DNA of 5,622 nt from positions 1 to 5,622 of the forward strand of contig JAKAJA010000132.1 of NCBI GenBank assembly GCA_021814085.1, read 5' to 3'. Of the stretch, positions 1 through 5,622 are shown piece by piece. The DNA comes from Acidobacteriota bacterium (lineage in GTDB: Bacteria; Acidobacteriota; UBA4820; DSQY01). Numbering within the stretch: the first letter of the stretch is position 1; each line of letters opens with the position of its first letter. Both the position numbers and the translations under genes were made by a program. The notes beneath the pieces were generated by a model. It did no database searches. It was not told where the DNA came from and was given only the letters and a program-made list of their open reading frames with translations.

Positions 1-2911
1 GGACGGTCGGATTGGCGCTCACGTTGCTGGGGACGGTGGTGAAGGTGGAGACCTGCGACGGAGACGGCGAATAGCCGCAGGAATCACCCGGCAGGACTCG
101 CCAGTAGTACTGGCCGTAAGCGTACGCGCCAGGGTTGTATGGGTTTGTCCCAATGGCGCAGCGAAGGTAAGGGGTCCAGTAAGGGTTCACGGGAGTTCCG
201 GTGGTAGTGTCTCCCACCCTGTACTGTGTCGAAGGAATATCCGCCACGTCGAGGACGAGGCTGCCAAAGTCGGGGTCGTTCGCCACCTGGACGCGGTACT
301 GGCTCGCGCCCGAGACGGACGACCAGCTCAGGGTTGGGGTCGTGGAAGTGTTAGTTGCGTTATTGGGAGGAGCCACAGTCGCCGGGGCACTCAGGGGCAA
401 GCTCCCGCAAGTCACCATTTGGGAAGCGATGGCGCTCCTCGGGGAGACTTCGCCGGCGTCATTGCGGGCCACCACCGCCACATCGTAGGTCCGATAGGCC
501 TGGAGGCCGGAAAGGGTTGCCGAGGTGCCCGTGAGCTCGATGCCGTTCCCAAGGGGCTGGCCGTGCGGGGCGTAGAGCGCCGTGTAGCCAACGATGTTCG
601 TCTCGGGGTTGGATGACCAGTAGACATCGAGGCTCGACCCCGTCCCCGAATCGGAAACGGTGAGCCCGGTGGGCTGGGAGGGCGGAGCGGTCATGCGGCG
701 CAGTACACCCGCGCCCAGGGTCGCGGCCCAGGGGTCGCCCGGGGTGGCGGCAGCGGCGCTGATATCCGAGAGCCCGGGCCCGCATTCGGCAGCGGTTCCG
801 GTCAAGTCCTCGGTCCAGGTGGAGCCGCCGTTGGAACTGTGGTAGGCCGCCGCGCCCGTGGCCGCGCCGGAGGTCGCCCAGATGTCTCCGGTCACACCAG
901 GCGTGAACAGGATGCTGGAGACGTAGATGTTGAGGCCGGTCGGGTTCCACGTGGTGCCGCCGTCGGTGCTCTGGTACAGGTCTCCGCTGTTGGTGGAGGC
1001 GTTCCAGAGCCCCGCCAGCCAATGGTTCGAGTCGGAGGGGTCTACGGCCAAGGCCACGGCCTGCCATCCCATCGTCTTTGGGTTCCAGGTGGTCCCTCCG
1101 TCCGTGGTCTCCTGGATGCCCGTCGAGGTGGCGATCACGATGTGATTCGCGTCGGCCGGATCTTCCCAGACGCTGGTGACGACGGTGTTCGCCGGTGTCA
1201 GCGGTACGTCAGTCCCGCCGCAGTTCCGGTAGAGCCCGGTGTCTCTCGCCTCCAGCAGCGAGGGCATGGTGGGGTTGCTGCAGGAAGAGGGTTCGTAAAG
1301 CAGAGCGTTCACTTTCCCGCCGCCCGTGGGGTTGGCCAGTGCGGTGAAGCTCCCGTTCCCCTGGAGGTCCACCCATGTGCCCTGGGTGGTACCCACGCTT
1401 ACTGGGTTTAGGAGGATGGGCCCCGTCACGCCTTGGCTGCCGTAATAGAGGCCGGGAGTATTAGGGCCATCAGCAGGATTCCACGGCTGTTCGAGCCCCC
1501 AGGTCGCCCCGCCGTCGGTCGTATGAAAGAGTCCGGGGCCATCGGCGGTGGCATAGGCCTCAAGTGGGTTGACGGGATTTACCGTCAGGCCGTTGATCGA
1601 CTGAACCATGCCCGCGCTGGAGGGCTGCCAGCTTCGGCTGATGGCGTCCCACCTGAGCAGCCCCGCAGCCGTTTCGCGCGTTCCGACCAAGACGCTGCCG
1701 TTGCCCGTGACAACAATGGACCCTACGGTAGCCAGAATGGCTGGGTTGACGGCCAGGGTCAGCCCTACGTTGGGAATGCTCTTGAAAGTGAGGCCATCCT
1801 CGGAACACATGACCCCTCCCCCGACGAACCTTGAGTGTCCAGGAGTCCAAATCAGACCTTCTCCAGCGCACCATAAGTGGTTGAAAGCATTGGGGTCCAC
1901 GCCGAAAAACGACATAGCAGCCCCATATTGGAGTCCCAAGGTGCTATATCGGATCACTCGCCCAACGTAGTAGTCCTGGAAGAAGATGTCGTTAGCACCA
2001 GCGGGATTAACGCTGACTAGTCCAGCGTCTAGAACTCCAGGCGTACTGATCGCCGCCCAGCTCTGGCCGCCGTTCGTGCTCTTGAGAAGGCAGGGGGTAT
2101 TAGTCAGGTGCGAGGTATAGATTCCGTTGTTGAAGGTCCCGGCCCAGACCACGGTGGGATCGGACGGAGCGAAGACGAGCGCTTTGCCGTTGGCCCAGTT
2201 GGGGCCCTGGGGCGTGTCGAAGTCGGTGAGCCGGGTGAAGCTGTTTCCACCGTCCGTGGAGAGCCAGATGCCCTGGTTGGCGTTGGACGACCAGTCGGTC
2301 ATTCCCACCAGGATGCGGGCAGAGTCGGCGGGGGAGACGGCGACGGCGACGACCTGGATATTGATCTGGCCGGCATCCACGGGGCCCCAGGAATTCCCTC
2401 CGTCGGAACTCTTCCACAGGCCGTCCGAGGCCCCGTAATAGAGCGTATTGGGATCACCCTTGACGAAGCCCACGTCGGCGTACATCCCTTGAAGCGGGAT
2501 GAGCTGCCAGGTGTGGCCGTCATCCGTGGAACGGTAGAGGCCAGAAGCCGTGGCGGCAAAGACGCGGGTTGCCACGTAGGGGTCGGCGGTGATGTCGTAG
2601 ATGGCACTGCCGGGCGGCGCGAGGACGGACGACCAGCCCGAAGAGAGTTCGGGTCGACTCTCTAGACTCGTCGCCATCGGGCGGATGGTCACATACGATG
2701 GCCTGGGGCCATCGGCGAGCCTATGGCCTGCAATCTCTGTGAAGCGCTGGATCTCCTGAAGCCGCCACTGTCTCATTTGGGCCGGAGTGAGCCTTTGGGC
2801 CGCTCGCCTGTCCTGCTTGTGCCCGGCTCCCCCACCCCAGGCCGCGAGGGCCACGGTGCAGATCGCCAGGCCCAACGCTACCGCACACCACTTCCACCTT
2901 CTGCTTCCCAT
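1..2911 (-). CDS. Secreted Asp-box (BNR/sortilin-like) beta-propeller protein with C-terminal FN3 domains; C-terminus beyond the left edge
   Basis: The frame is open without a stop for 970 codons from ATG 2911 to the window edge, so the protein is longer than 970 residues. The start has AGGAGG five bases upstream. Residues 1-30 look like a signal peptide: basic RRWK, a hydrophobic core, and possible AxA cleavage near residue 23. No lipobox is seen. Nine Asp-box motifs ([ST]-x-[DN]-[GD]-G-x-[ST]-[WF]) start at residues 128, 168, 218, 278, 369, 464, 602, 648 and 692, the hallmark of Ycf48/sortilin/sialidase-type propellers. FN3-like domains follow at about 742-835 and 842-958, and another segment begins at about 960. 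Nine cysteines lie beyond the signal peptide, which suits an oxidising compartment. The protein is Ser/Thr/Gly rich. It lies 21 bases downstream of the ligase gene and is probably co-transcribed with it. Export and fold are well supported. The function is unknown: adhesin, glycan-binding protein and glycoside hydrolase are all possible. The GC-rich opposite strands are shadows. Confidence 0.9.
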   Translation of the reverse strand, partial: MGSRRWKWCAVALGLAICTVALAAWGGGAGHKQDRRAAQRLTPAQMRQWRLQEIQRFTEIAGHRLADGPRPSYVTIRPMATSLESRPELSSGWSSVLAPPGSAIYDITADPYVATRVFAATASGLYRSTDDGHTWQLIPLQGMYADVGFVKGDPNTLYYGASDGLWKSSDGGNSWGPVDAGQINIQVVAVAVSPADSARILVGMTDWSSNANQGIWLSTDGGNSFTRLTDFDTPQGPNWANGKALVFAPSDPTVVWAGTFNNGIYTSHLTNTPCLLKSTNGGQSWAAISTPGVLDAGLVSVNPAGANDIFFQDYYVGRVIRYSTLGLQYGAAMSFFGVDPNAFNHLWCAGEGLIWTPGHSRFVGGGVMCSEDGLTFKSIPNVGLTLAVNPAILATVGSIVVTGNGSVLVGTRETAAGLLRWDAISRSWQPSSAGMVQSINGLTVNPVNPLEAYATADGPGLFHTTDGGATWGLEQPWNPADGPNTPGLYYGSQGVTGPILLNPVSVGTTQGTWVDLQGNGSFTALANPTGGGKVNALLYEPSSCSNPTMPSLLEARDTGLYRNCGGTDVPLTPANTVVTSVWEDPADANHIVIATSTGIQETTDGGTTWNPKTMGWQAVALAVDPSDSNHWLAGLWNASTNSGDLYQSTDGGTTWNPTGLNIYVSSILFTPGVTGDIWATSGAATGAAAYHSSNGGSTWTEDLTGTAAECGPGLSDISAAAATPGDPWAATLGAGVLRRMTAPPSQPTGLTVSDSGTGSSLDVYWSSNPETNIVGYTALYAPHGQPLGNGIELTGTSATLSGLQAYRTYDVAVVARNDAGEVSPRSAIASQMVTCGSLPLSAPATVAPPNNATNTSTTPTLSWSSVSGASQYRVQVANDPDFGSLVLDVADIPSTQYRVGDTTTGTPVNPYWTPYLRCAIGTNPYNPGAYAYGQYYWRVLPGDSCGYSPSPSQVSTFTTVPSNVSANPTV
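38..388 (-). other. FN3/Ig-like domain 2 (residues about 842-958), with a long internal insertion
   Basis: The domain opens with APPNNATNTSTTPTLSWSSV, then GASQYRVQVANDPDF, and closes with GQYYWRVLPG. This is the familiar bacterial surface FN3/Ig-like pattern (TPTLSW, Y-x-V-x-V, YYWRV). Between the middle strands and YYWRV lies an insertion at about residues 895-932 (bases 116..229) rich in Tyr, Pro and Thr. Cys918 lies in the insertion and Cys945 just after YYWRV, so they could form a disulfide. A further domain seems to begin after residue 960 but is cut by the window edge. Confidence 0.7.
407..688 (-). other. FN3-like domain 1 (residues about 742-835) of the propeller protein
   Basis: Directly after the last propeller blade the protein reads APPSQPTGLTVSD, a typical proline-rich FN3 entry. 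It continues with DVYWSSNPETNIVGYTALY (the core Trp and the strand C Tyr) and then ATLSGLQAYRTYDVAVVARN (the L-x-x-Y-x-x-Y pattern before strand F) followed by AGEVSPRS. These are standard fibronectin type III landmarks in extracellular bacterial proteins, where such domains act as spacers or bind carbohydrate or protein. The domain call is firm. The role is inferred. Confidence 0.8.
815..2530 (-). repeat. Nine Asp-box repeats in the beta-propeller region
   Basis: The motifs encoded, N- to C-terminal, are STDDGHTW, SSDGGNSW, STDGGNSF, STNGGQSW, CSEDGLTF, TTDGGATW, TTDGGTTW, STDGGTTW and SSNGGSTW. Their first codons begin at 2530, 2410, 2260, 2080, 1807, 1522, 1108, 970 and 838. Asp-boxes sit in the turn between strands 3 and 4 of propeller blades. 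Successive spacings are 40, 50, 60, 91, 95, 138, 46 and 44 residues. Spacings near 45 are one blade. The longer gaps fit two or three blades whose Asp-box has been lost. The repeats are related at the protein level but not near-identical in DNA, so they are an old structural repeat and not a recent tandem duplication. Confidence 0.85.
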
Positions 2912-2916
2912 GAGGT

Positions 2917-2922
2917 CCTCCT
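2917..2922 (-). promoter_or_regulatory. Ribosome binding site of the propeller gene
   Basis: On the minus strand a run of seven A residues (2922..2928) leads into AGGAGG, five bases before ATG at 2911. This is a near-perfect Shine-Dalgarno sequence and decides the start. The whole 21-base gap after the ligase stop (TAG, 2933..2935) is taken up by this site and its A-rich leader. There is no room for a promoter or terminator, which supports translation from a shared transcript. Confidence 0.85.
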
Positions 2923-2932
2923 TTTTTTGTTG

Positions 2933-5164
2933 CTACTCCTGATAAGGTTCACCGCCTGCGGTTCCACCGACGGACGGTTGATCGTTCTTCAATCGAGCCA
3001 GCCTAGCCAGGTAACCTCTGGCCACTTCATTCCGGGGATCGAGCGCCACGGCCCGCTGAAAGGTGCGTTCCGCCTCTTCCAGTTGGCCTTCGGCGACCTC
3101 CAGGGCTCCCATGTTGGTCCAGGCCGGCGCATAGTCCGGATGCGCCTTCAGGAGGTCCGACAGCACAACGCGCGCCTGCGCTGACTGGCCAAGCTGGAGA
3201 AGAGCCGCCGCCTCCAGGTTTAGGGTGGCCGGGTCGTCTTTGCCAATGGTGGTTTTCAGCGTGGCTAGACAGGCCTGAAAGTCCTTCTGCTGGTAATGAT
3301 CGCTGGCTAGCGCCAAGGCCACGGCAACGTTTCGCGGGGCGAAGGCGTGCAACGCCTTGAGTCGGGCCATCGCGCCATCTCGGTCCCCCAATCGCCACTC
3401 CAGGTTGGCCGCGATGGCCGAATCTGCCAGATAATTCACGCCGGCGTCGGCGGCAAGCTGGTAGTTCGTCAAGGCTTGGGCCGTCAGGCCCTGGTTCAGG
3501 TAGGCCTTGCCCAAGTTTTCATAAAGGACCATGTCCCTGAAAGAATGAAGCGCCTCGCCCATTTTCTGGAGCCCCTCGCCGGGCTGTCCAACCTTGCAGA
3601 GAAAGGCCCCGAAGGAGGCCAGGGTCTGCCCTGGGTTTGGAGCCAAGCGCAGGGACCGTTGGAAAAGCTGCCGGGCCACTGTCTCCTGCCCGGCCGTGCT
3701 GGCGGCGAGTGCGGCGCGCAGGTCGCGCCGGGCAAAGAACTGGGTTCCGGTGATGGCCAGGGCCACCGCGAATCCCAGCAGACAGAAGGCGGCCAGAACA
3801 CGCGCGGGCAACGCGAGGACGAGCCTGCTCTTCCCAGACTTGGCGGCGGTCTGGCGCCCGATCAGCCCGATGACGATGAAGAGCAAGAGGGTTTCGGACG
3901 GCCGGTGCAGCGGAAAATCTACCAGGGCGATAACTCCCCATGCGGCCAAGGATGAAGCCAGGGCTGCGCCTGTGGCGTCTCTTGGCTTGCCCCGCAGAAC
4001 CCGGAGCAGAGAGCCTCCCGTGAGGAGAACCAAGAGCCCTATACCGAGGAGGCCTCCCTCCACGGCCTCCTGGAGGTAGTCGTCGTGGGCCCAGATCACC
4101 ATCTCTCGAACAGGCAGGAAGGTTTTCAAAGGTTGGTCCTTGATCACCTCTCCCTGGCTGGGTATGTATCCGTAGTAGAAGGAACCCAAGCCCTGACCCG
4201 TGAGAGGATTTGCTACAAACTGGTGAAGCGCGGAAAGCCAGATGAGTTTGCGCCCCGTCAAGTCACGCCTGTTCAGATCCTCCACGGTCCGGTCCCACAT
4301 GGCCCCGGGCGTCCGGCGGCTGAGCACGATGACACCAGCTGGAAAGAGCGCTAGGAGGAGCAACAAAACGGCGACGGCCAACCGCACACGGCTTGAAGCG
4401 AGCGCCCCTGCCCACACCCCACGGCGCCGTGCGAAGACCGCCGCCGCTACAAGCAGGGCCAACCACGCCGCCCGGCTTTGCAGAAGAACGAGGGTCGAGA
4501 ACACGTGAAGGGTGATGAAGATCAATACGGCGCGCGCCCACTTCGGCGAGCCCTCCCACAGGGTCGCTGCCAGAGGAAGCCCCATGACCAAAAAGGCGCC
4601 CACGAAGGTATGAAAGCCCAGGGTCCCGACGAGCCGGCCGTTGTTCCATAAGCCCAGCCCGGCTGCCCGACTCTGGAGGTCCTGTACGGTAACTGCAACC
4701 GCCTGGATTTCTAAGGCGGCGGCCACTGCCCAGAAAAGCCGGCGTTCGACCTCAGTTTTCGGCACCGGGAGGAAACGCGCGAGAGGGTACACCAGCCCGA
4801 CGGCCAGCCGCTGGCCCATGTCCACGATGCCGATATGAGGATCCGGTAGAAAGGTGAGGGAAATCCCTGACCAGACAAGCCAGAGGGCCCACGCTCCATC
4901 CAGCCAAGCCAGCTTGACCCTAGATCCCCCCATGAGGAACCACCCGACAGCCAGAAGCAACCCCACAAGAGACCAAATCGTGTATTTGGCATCGAAATAG
5001 GGGTAGAGGGATGAGTTGTCCCACGCGAGCCACGCCAGCAGCACACCGGCTCCAAGCCCCCACGCGAACCCGCCGGACAAGAGGGGCCGGGCAACCCCTG
5101 TCTCTGTTGATGCCTGAACCCCATCGGATCGGTGATTTAAGGGGTTATCTCTGCGTTTTCTCAT
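2933..5164 (-). CDS. O-antigen ligase/polymerase family (Wzy/WaaL-like) membrane protein with C-terminal TPR domain
   Basis: This 743-residue protein probably transfers or polymerises lipid-linked glycan on the periplasmic face of the inner membrane. About 13 membrane segments can be placed (near 33-48, 62-79, 86-104, 116-132, 143-161, 183-201, 211-228, 231-246, 262-282, 369-389, 400-416, 424-437 and 449-472), with the N-terminus inside. Family signatures (Wzy_C/O-antigen ligase, PF04932) are QSRAAW at 229-234, GRKLIW at 304-309, NPLTGQGLGSF at 319-329, and AHDDYLQEAVEGGLLG at 359-374; the last carries the conserved His of the large periplasmic loop (283-367). TPR-like repeats fill about 485-725. 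Basic cytoplasmic loops (GKPR near 392, KSGKSR near 442) place the TPRs in the periplasm. ATG 5164 is the only plausible start: an in-frame TGA lies at 5174..5176. Ligase, polymerase, and PglL-like protein O-oligosaccharyltransferase cannot be told apart by sequence reading. There is no adjacent glycosyltransferase cluster in view. Confidence 0.92.
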   Translation of the reverse strand: MRKRRDNPLNHRSDGVQASTETGVARPLLSGGFAWGLGAGVLLAWLAWDNSSLYPYFDAKYTIWSLVGLLLAVGWFLMGGSRVKLAWLDGAWALWLVWSGISLTFLPDPHIGIVDMGQRLAVGLVYPLARFLPVPKTEVERRLFWAVAAALEIQAVAVTVQDLQSRAAGLGLWNNGRLVGTLGFHTFVGAFLVMGLPLAATLWEGSPKWARAVLIFITLHVFSTLVLLQSRAAWLALLVAAAVFARRRGVWAGALASSRVRLAVAVLLLLLALFPAGVIVLSRRTPGAMWDRTVEDLNRRDLTGRKLIWLSALHQFVANPLTGQGLGSFYYGYIPSQGEVIKDQPLKTFLPVREMVIWAHDDYLQEAVEGGLLGIGLLVLLTGGSLLRVLRGKPRDATGAALASSLAAWGVIALVDFPLHRPSETLLLFIVIGLIGRQTAAKSGKSRLVLALPARVLAAFCLLGFAVALAITGTQFFARRDLRAALAASTAGQETVARQLFQRSLRLAPNPGQTLASFGAFLCKVGQPGEGLQKMGEALHSFRDMVLYENLGKAYLNQGLTAQALTNYQLAADAGVNYLADSAIAANLEWRLGDRDGAMARLKALHAFAPRNVAVALALASDHYQQKDFQACLATLKTTIGKDDPATLNLEAAALLQLGQSAQARVVLSDLLKAHPDYAPAWTNMGALEVAEGQLEEAERTFQRAVALDPRNEVARGYLARLARLKNDQPSVGGTAGGEPYQE
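2990..3712 (-). repeat. TPR array in the C-terminal third of the ligase-like protein
   Basis: Residues about 485-725 form roughly seven helix-pair repeats. The clearest is at 676-710, with the canonical spacing A-W-x-x-x-G, then G-x-x-x-E-A, and A-L-x-P at its end. Others start near 488, 511, 543, 580, 611 and 644. TPRs bind peptides or proteins. Fused to a polytopic ligase and predicted to be periplasmic, they could recruit an acceptor protein, a chain-length regulator or a transport component. The location follows from the positive-inside rule. The binding role is inferred. Confidence 0.8.
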
Positions 5165-5171
5165 CCTCTCC
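5165..5171 (-). promoter_or_regulatory. Ribosome binding site of the ligase-like gene
   Basis: The minus strand reads GGAGAGG directly before ATG 5164. If GGAG is the pairing core, the gap to the start is only three bases, shorter than usual. An in-frame TGA nine bases upstream of the ATG rules out an earlier start. No suitable later start precedes the first membrane segment. Confidence 0.55.
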
Positions 5172-5449
5172 GCTCAAGGGGCCCATGGGACTCAGGAAGT
5201 TGCCTGCCGAAACTCACGCCCCTTCATTGGTGGGCGGTTTGGAACGTCGTCTGGCGGCGATCGCTTCACACTTGGGATCCCGCCTCCGTGGAGCGTCTTC
5301 TGGTTTGCCCGCAAGACGTGCAGCCAGGAACGCCGAGTGTCGCCAATCCCATTTGCAAAGCGCGTGCCGATGGGGCCTCATCCGGAATCGTTTCCAATTC
5401 CTTCAGAATGCGAGGCTTGCTTAGGCGGGTGAAAGAGAAGTCATCGACT

Positions 5450-5478
5450 CTTGTAAAGGTTTGTAGACAGAGTGTAAA
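5450..5478 (-). promoter_or_regulatory. Candidate sigma-70-type promoter for the minus-strand operon
   Basis: On the minus strand, TTTACA (5473..5478, five of six matches to TTGACA) is followed after 17 bases by TACAAG (5450..5455, four of six matches to TATAAT). Transcription would start near 5443 and leave a leader of about 280 bases before the ligase ATG. That is long, so a closer promoter with a weaker match is possible. This is a consensus match only. Confidence 0.3.
5451..5478 (+). promoter_or_regulatory. Candidate promoter for the rightward FHA-like gene
   Basis: TTGTAA (5451..5456, four of six matches to the -35 consensus) and TGTAAA (5473..5478, four of six to the -10 consensus) are 16 bases apart. 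They would give a start near 5485 and a short leader before ATG 5511. The hexamers almost coincide with the candidate minus-strand promoter, so the two would exclude each other if both are real. The match is weak on its own. Its position is what makes it plausible. Confidence 0.3.
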
Positions 5479-5501
5479 GTAGGCCAAGCGAAACTCTTAT
5501 G

Positions 5502-5507
5502 AGGAGG
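5502..5507 (+). promoter_or_regulatory. Ribosome binding site of the rightward gene
   Basis: AGGAGG lies three bases before ATG 5511. The spacing is short, but the match is complete. An in-frame ATG at 5499 lies just ahead of the site and has no Shine-Dalgarno sequence of its own, so 5511 is the preferred start. The difference is four residues. Confidence 0.55.
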
Positions 5508-5510
5508 CCC

Positions 5511-5622
5511 ATGCGGTACGAACTGGAGATCACGCTTCCTGGGTTGGCTTGCATCCATTACCACCTGCGCGGGGAGGGGCCCTGGCGGATCGGGGCGGAG
5601 GTTTCCTGTGACATTCCGGTGC
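5511..5622 (+). CDS. Start of a gene with an FHA-like N-terminus; continues beyond the right edge
   Basis: Only 37 codons are visible. The protein begins MRYELEITLPGLACIHYHLR and continues to WRIGAEVSCDIPV. The last stretch lines up with the FHA consensus start (hydrophobic-x-IG-x-x-x-x-CDI-hydrophobic), preceded by a beta-strand-rich lead of the right length. FHA domains usually bind phosphothreonine peptides. In bacteria they often sit at the N-terminus of sigma-54 activators, cyclases or secretion regulators. The Arg that normally follows the IG pair and contacts phosphate is Ala here, so phosphopeptide binding is doubtful. There is no signal peptide, so it is probably cytoplasmic. It is transcribed away from the envelope operon and may or may not control it. 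The rest of the protein is out of view, and the domain call rests on one short motif. Confidence 0.5.
   Translation, partial: MRYELEITLPGLACIHYHLRGEGPWRIGAEVSCDIPV

Larger units (their letters stand above)
5165..5498. other. Divergent intergenic region with no gene recognised
   Basis: This region of about 330 bases separates the minus-strand operon from the plus-strand gene. Its base composition is less GC-rich than the flanking genes. All three minus frames stay open for 50 or more codons across parts of it: one from TTG 5487 to 5266, a 55-codon frame opening with ATGAGGCCC near 5377, and one ending in REFRQATS. None has a good ribosome binding site, a start of the usual kind together with plausible composition, or a motif that I know. 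It may hold a gene remnant, a long 5' leader of the operon, or simply stop-poor sequence. No hairpin strong enough for a terminator was found. Confidence 0.5.

Noticed and set aside
1..30. Lipoprotein signal in the propeller protein
   Set aside because: The signal region of the protein (encoded near 2858..2911) has Cys at 9 and 18, but the residues before them (LAI before Cys18) do not make an acceptable lipobox, so a standard signal peptide is preferred.
459..1067. Minus-strand open frame of 202 codons
   Set aside because: It lies wholly within the propeller gene in another frame. Its product is a compositional Arg/Gly/His-rich string without a motif, whereas the 2911 frame carries Asp-boxes and FN3 signatures here.
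839..1411. Plus-strand open frame of 190 codons
   Set aside because: It is antisense to the propeller gene, Gly/Arg/Val-rich, with no ribosome binding site or recognisable domain. It is a shadow of GC-rich coding sequence.
2108..2665. Plus-strand open frame of 185 codons
   Set aside because: It is antisense to the Asp-box region. Its Gly/Val/Asp richness is explained by the codons of the opposite strand.
3347..3955. Plus-strand open frame of 202 codons
   Set aside because: It is antisense to the well-supported ligase-like gene, and its product has the Gly/Gln-rich composition of reverse-strand shadows.
5257..5264. GCGATCGC palindrome
   Set aside because: It is the HIP1 octamer that is abundant in cyanobacteria, but one copy in GC-rich DNA is expected by chance and carries no taxonomic weight.
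5311..5326. Sigma-54-like promoter on the minus strand (TGGC and TTGC)
   Set aside because: The GG and GC doublets are 11 bases apart instead of the strictly required 10.
5384..5401. Inverted repeat GGAAT/ATTCC
   Set aside because: It has a five-base stem with an eight-base loop, mostly A/T-rich, with no T-run. It is too weak for a terminator or a convincing operator.
5266..5487. 73-codon minus-strand frame in the intergenic region starting at TTG
   Set aside because: It starts with TTG, has no convincing ribosome binding site, and its start would lie upstream of the candidate -10 box. The product matches no family I know. It is kept only as part of the unexplained intergenic stretch.

Overview
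The window comes from a GC-rich bacterium (roughly 60-65% GC by eye). It is probably Gram-negative, because one gene encodes an O-antigen ligase/polymerase-type membrane protein and the next encodes a large exported protein. Nothing visible fixes the phylum. Secreted Asp-box/FN3 proteins and ligases carrying TPRs would fit Acidobacteriota or a deltaproteobacterial lineage, but that is a guess.

Layout, right to left. Positions 1..5164 hold a two-gene unit on the minus strand. The first gene (2933..5164) encodes a 743-residue polytopic protein with the O-antigen ligase/polymerase signature and a C-terminal TPR array predicted to be periplasmic. The second begins 21 bases after the first one's stop codon, behind a strong AGGAGG site. 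It reads open for 970 codons down to base 1 and continues past the left edge. It has a signal peptide, nine Asp-box (BNR/sortilin-like) motifs that suggest one or two beta-propellers, and at least two FN3-like domains. Because its stop codon lies outside the window it is easily missed, yet it fills more than half the sequence.

Positions 5165..5498 are a divergent intergenic region of lower GC. It holds candidate overlapping promoters around 5450..5478 and a stretch open in several frames in which I cannot recognise a gene. On the plus strand, from about 5511, a gene starts and runs off the right edge. Its 37 visible residues resemble the beginning of an FHA domain.

How the genes may work together: the minus-strand pair looks like an envelope module, in which a membrane enzyme handling lipid-linked glycan is co-expressed with a large exported beta-propeller protein. 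Glycosylation of the propeller by the enzyme, or a shared role in a surface polysaccharide, are both inferences. The divergent FHA-like gene may be regulatory or unrelated. I found no RNA gene, CRISPR array, mobile element or transcription terminator.
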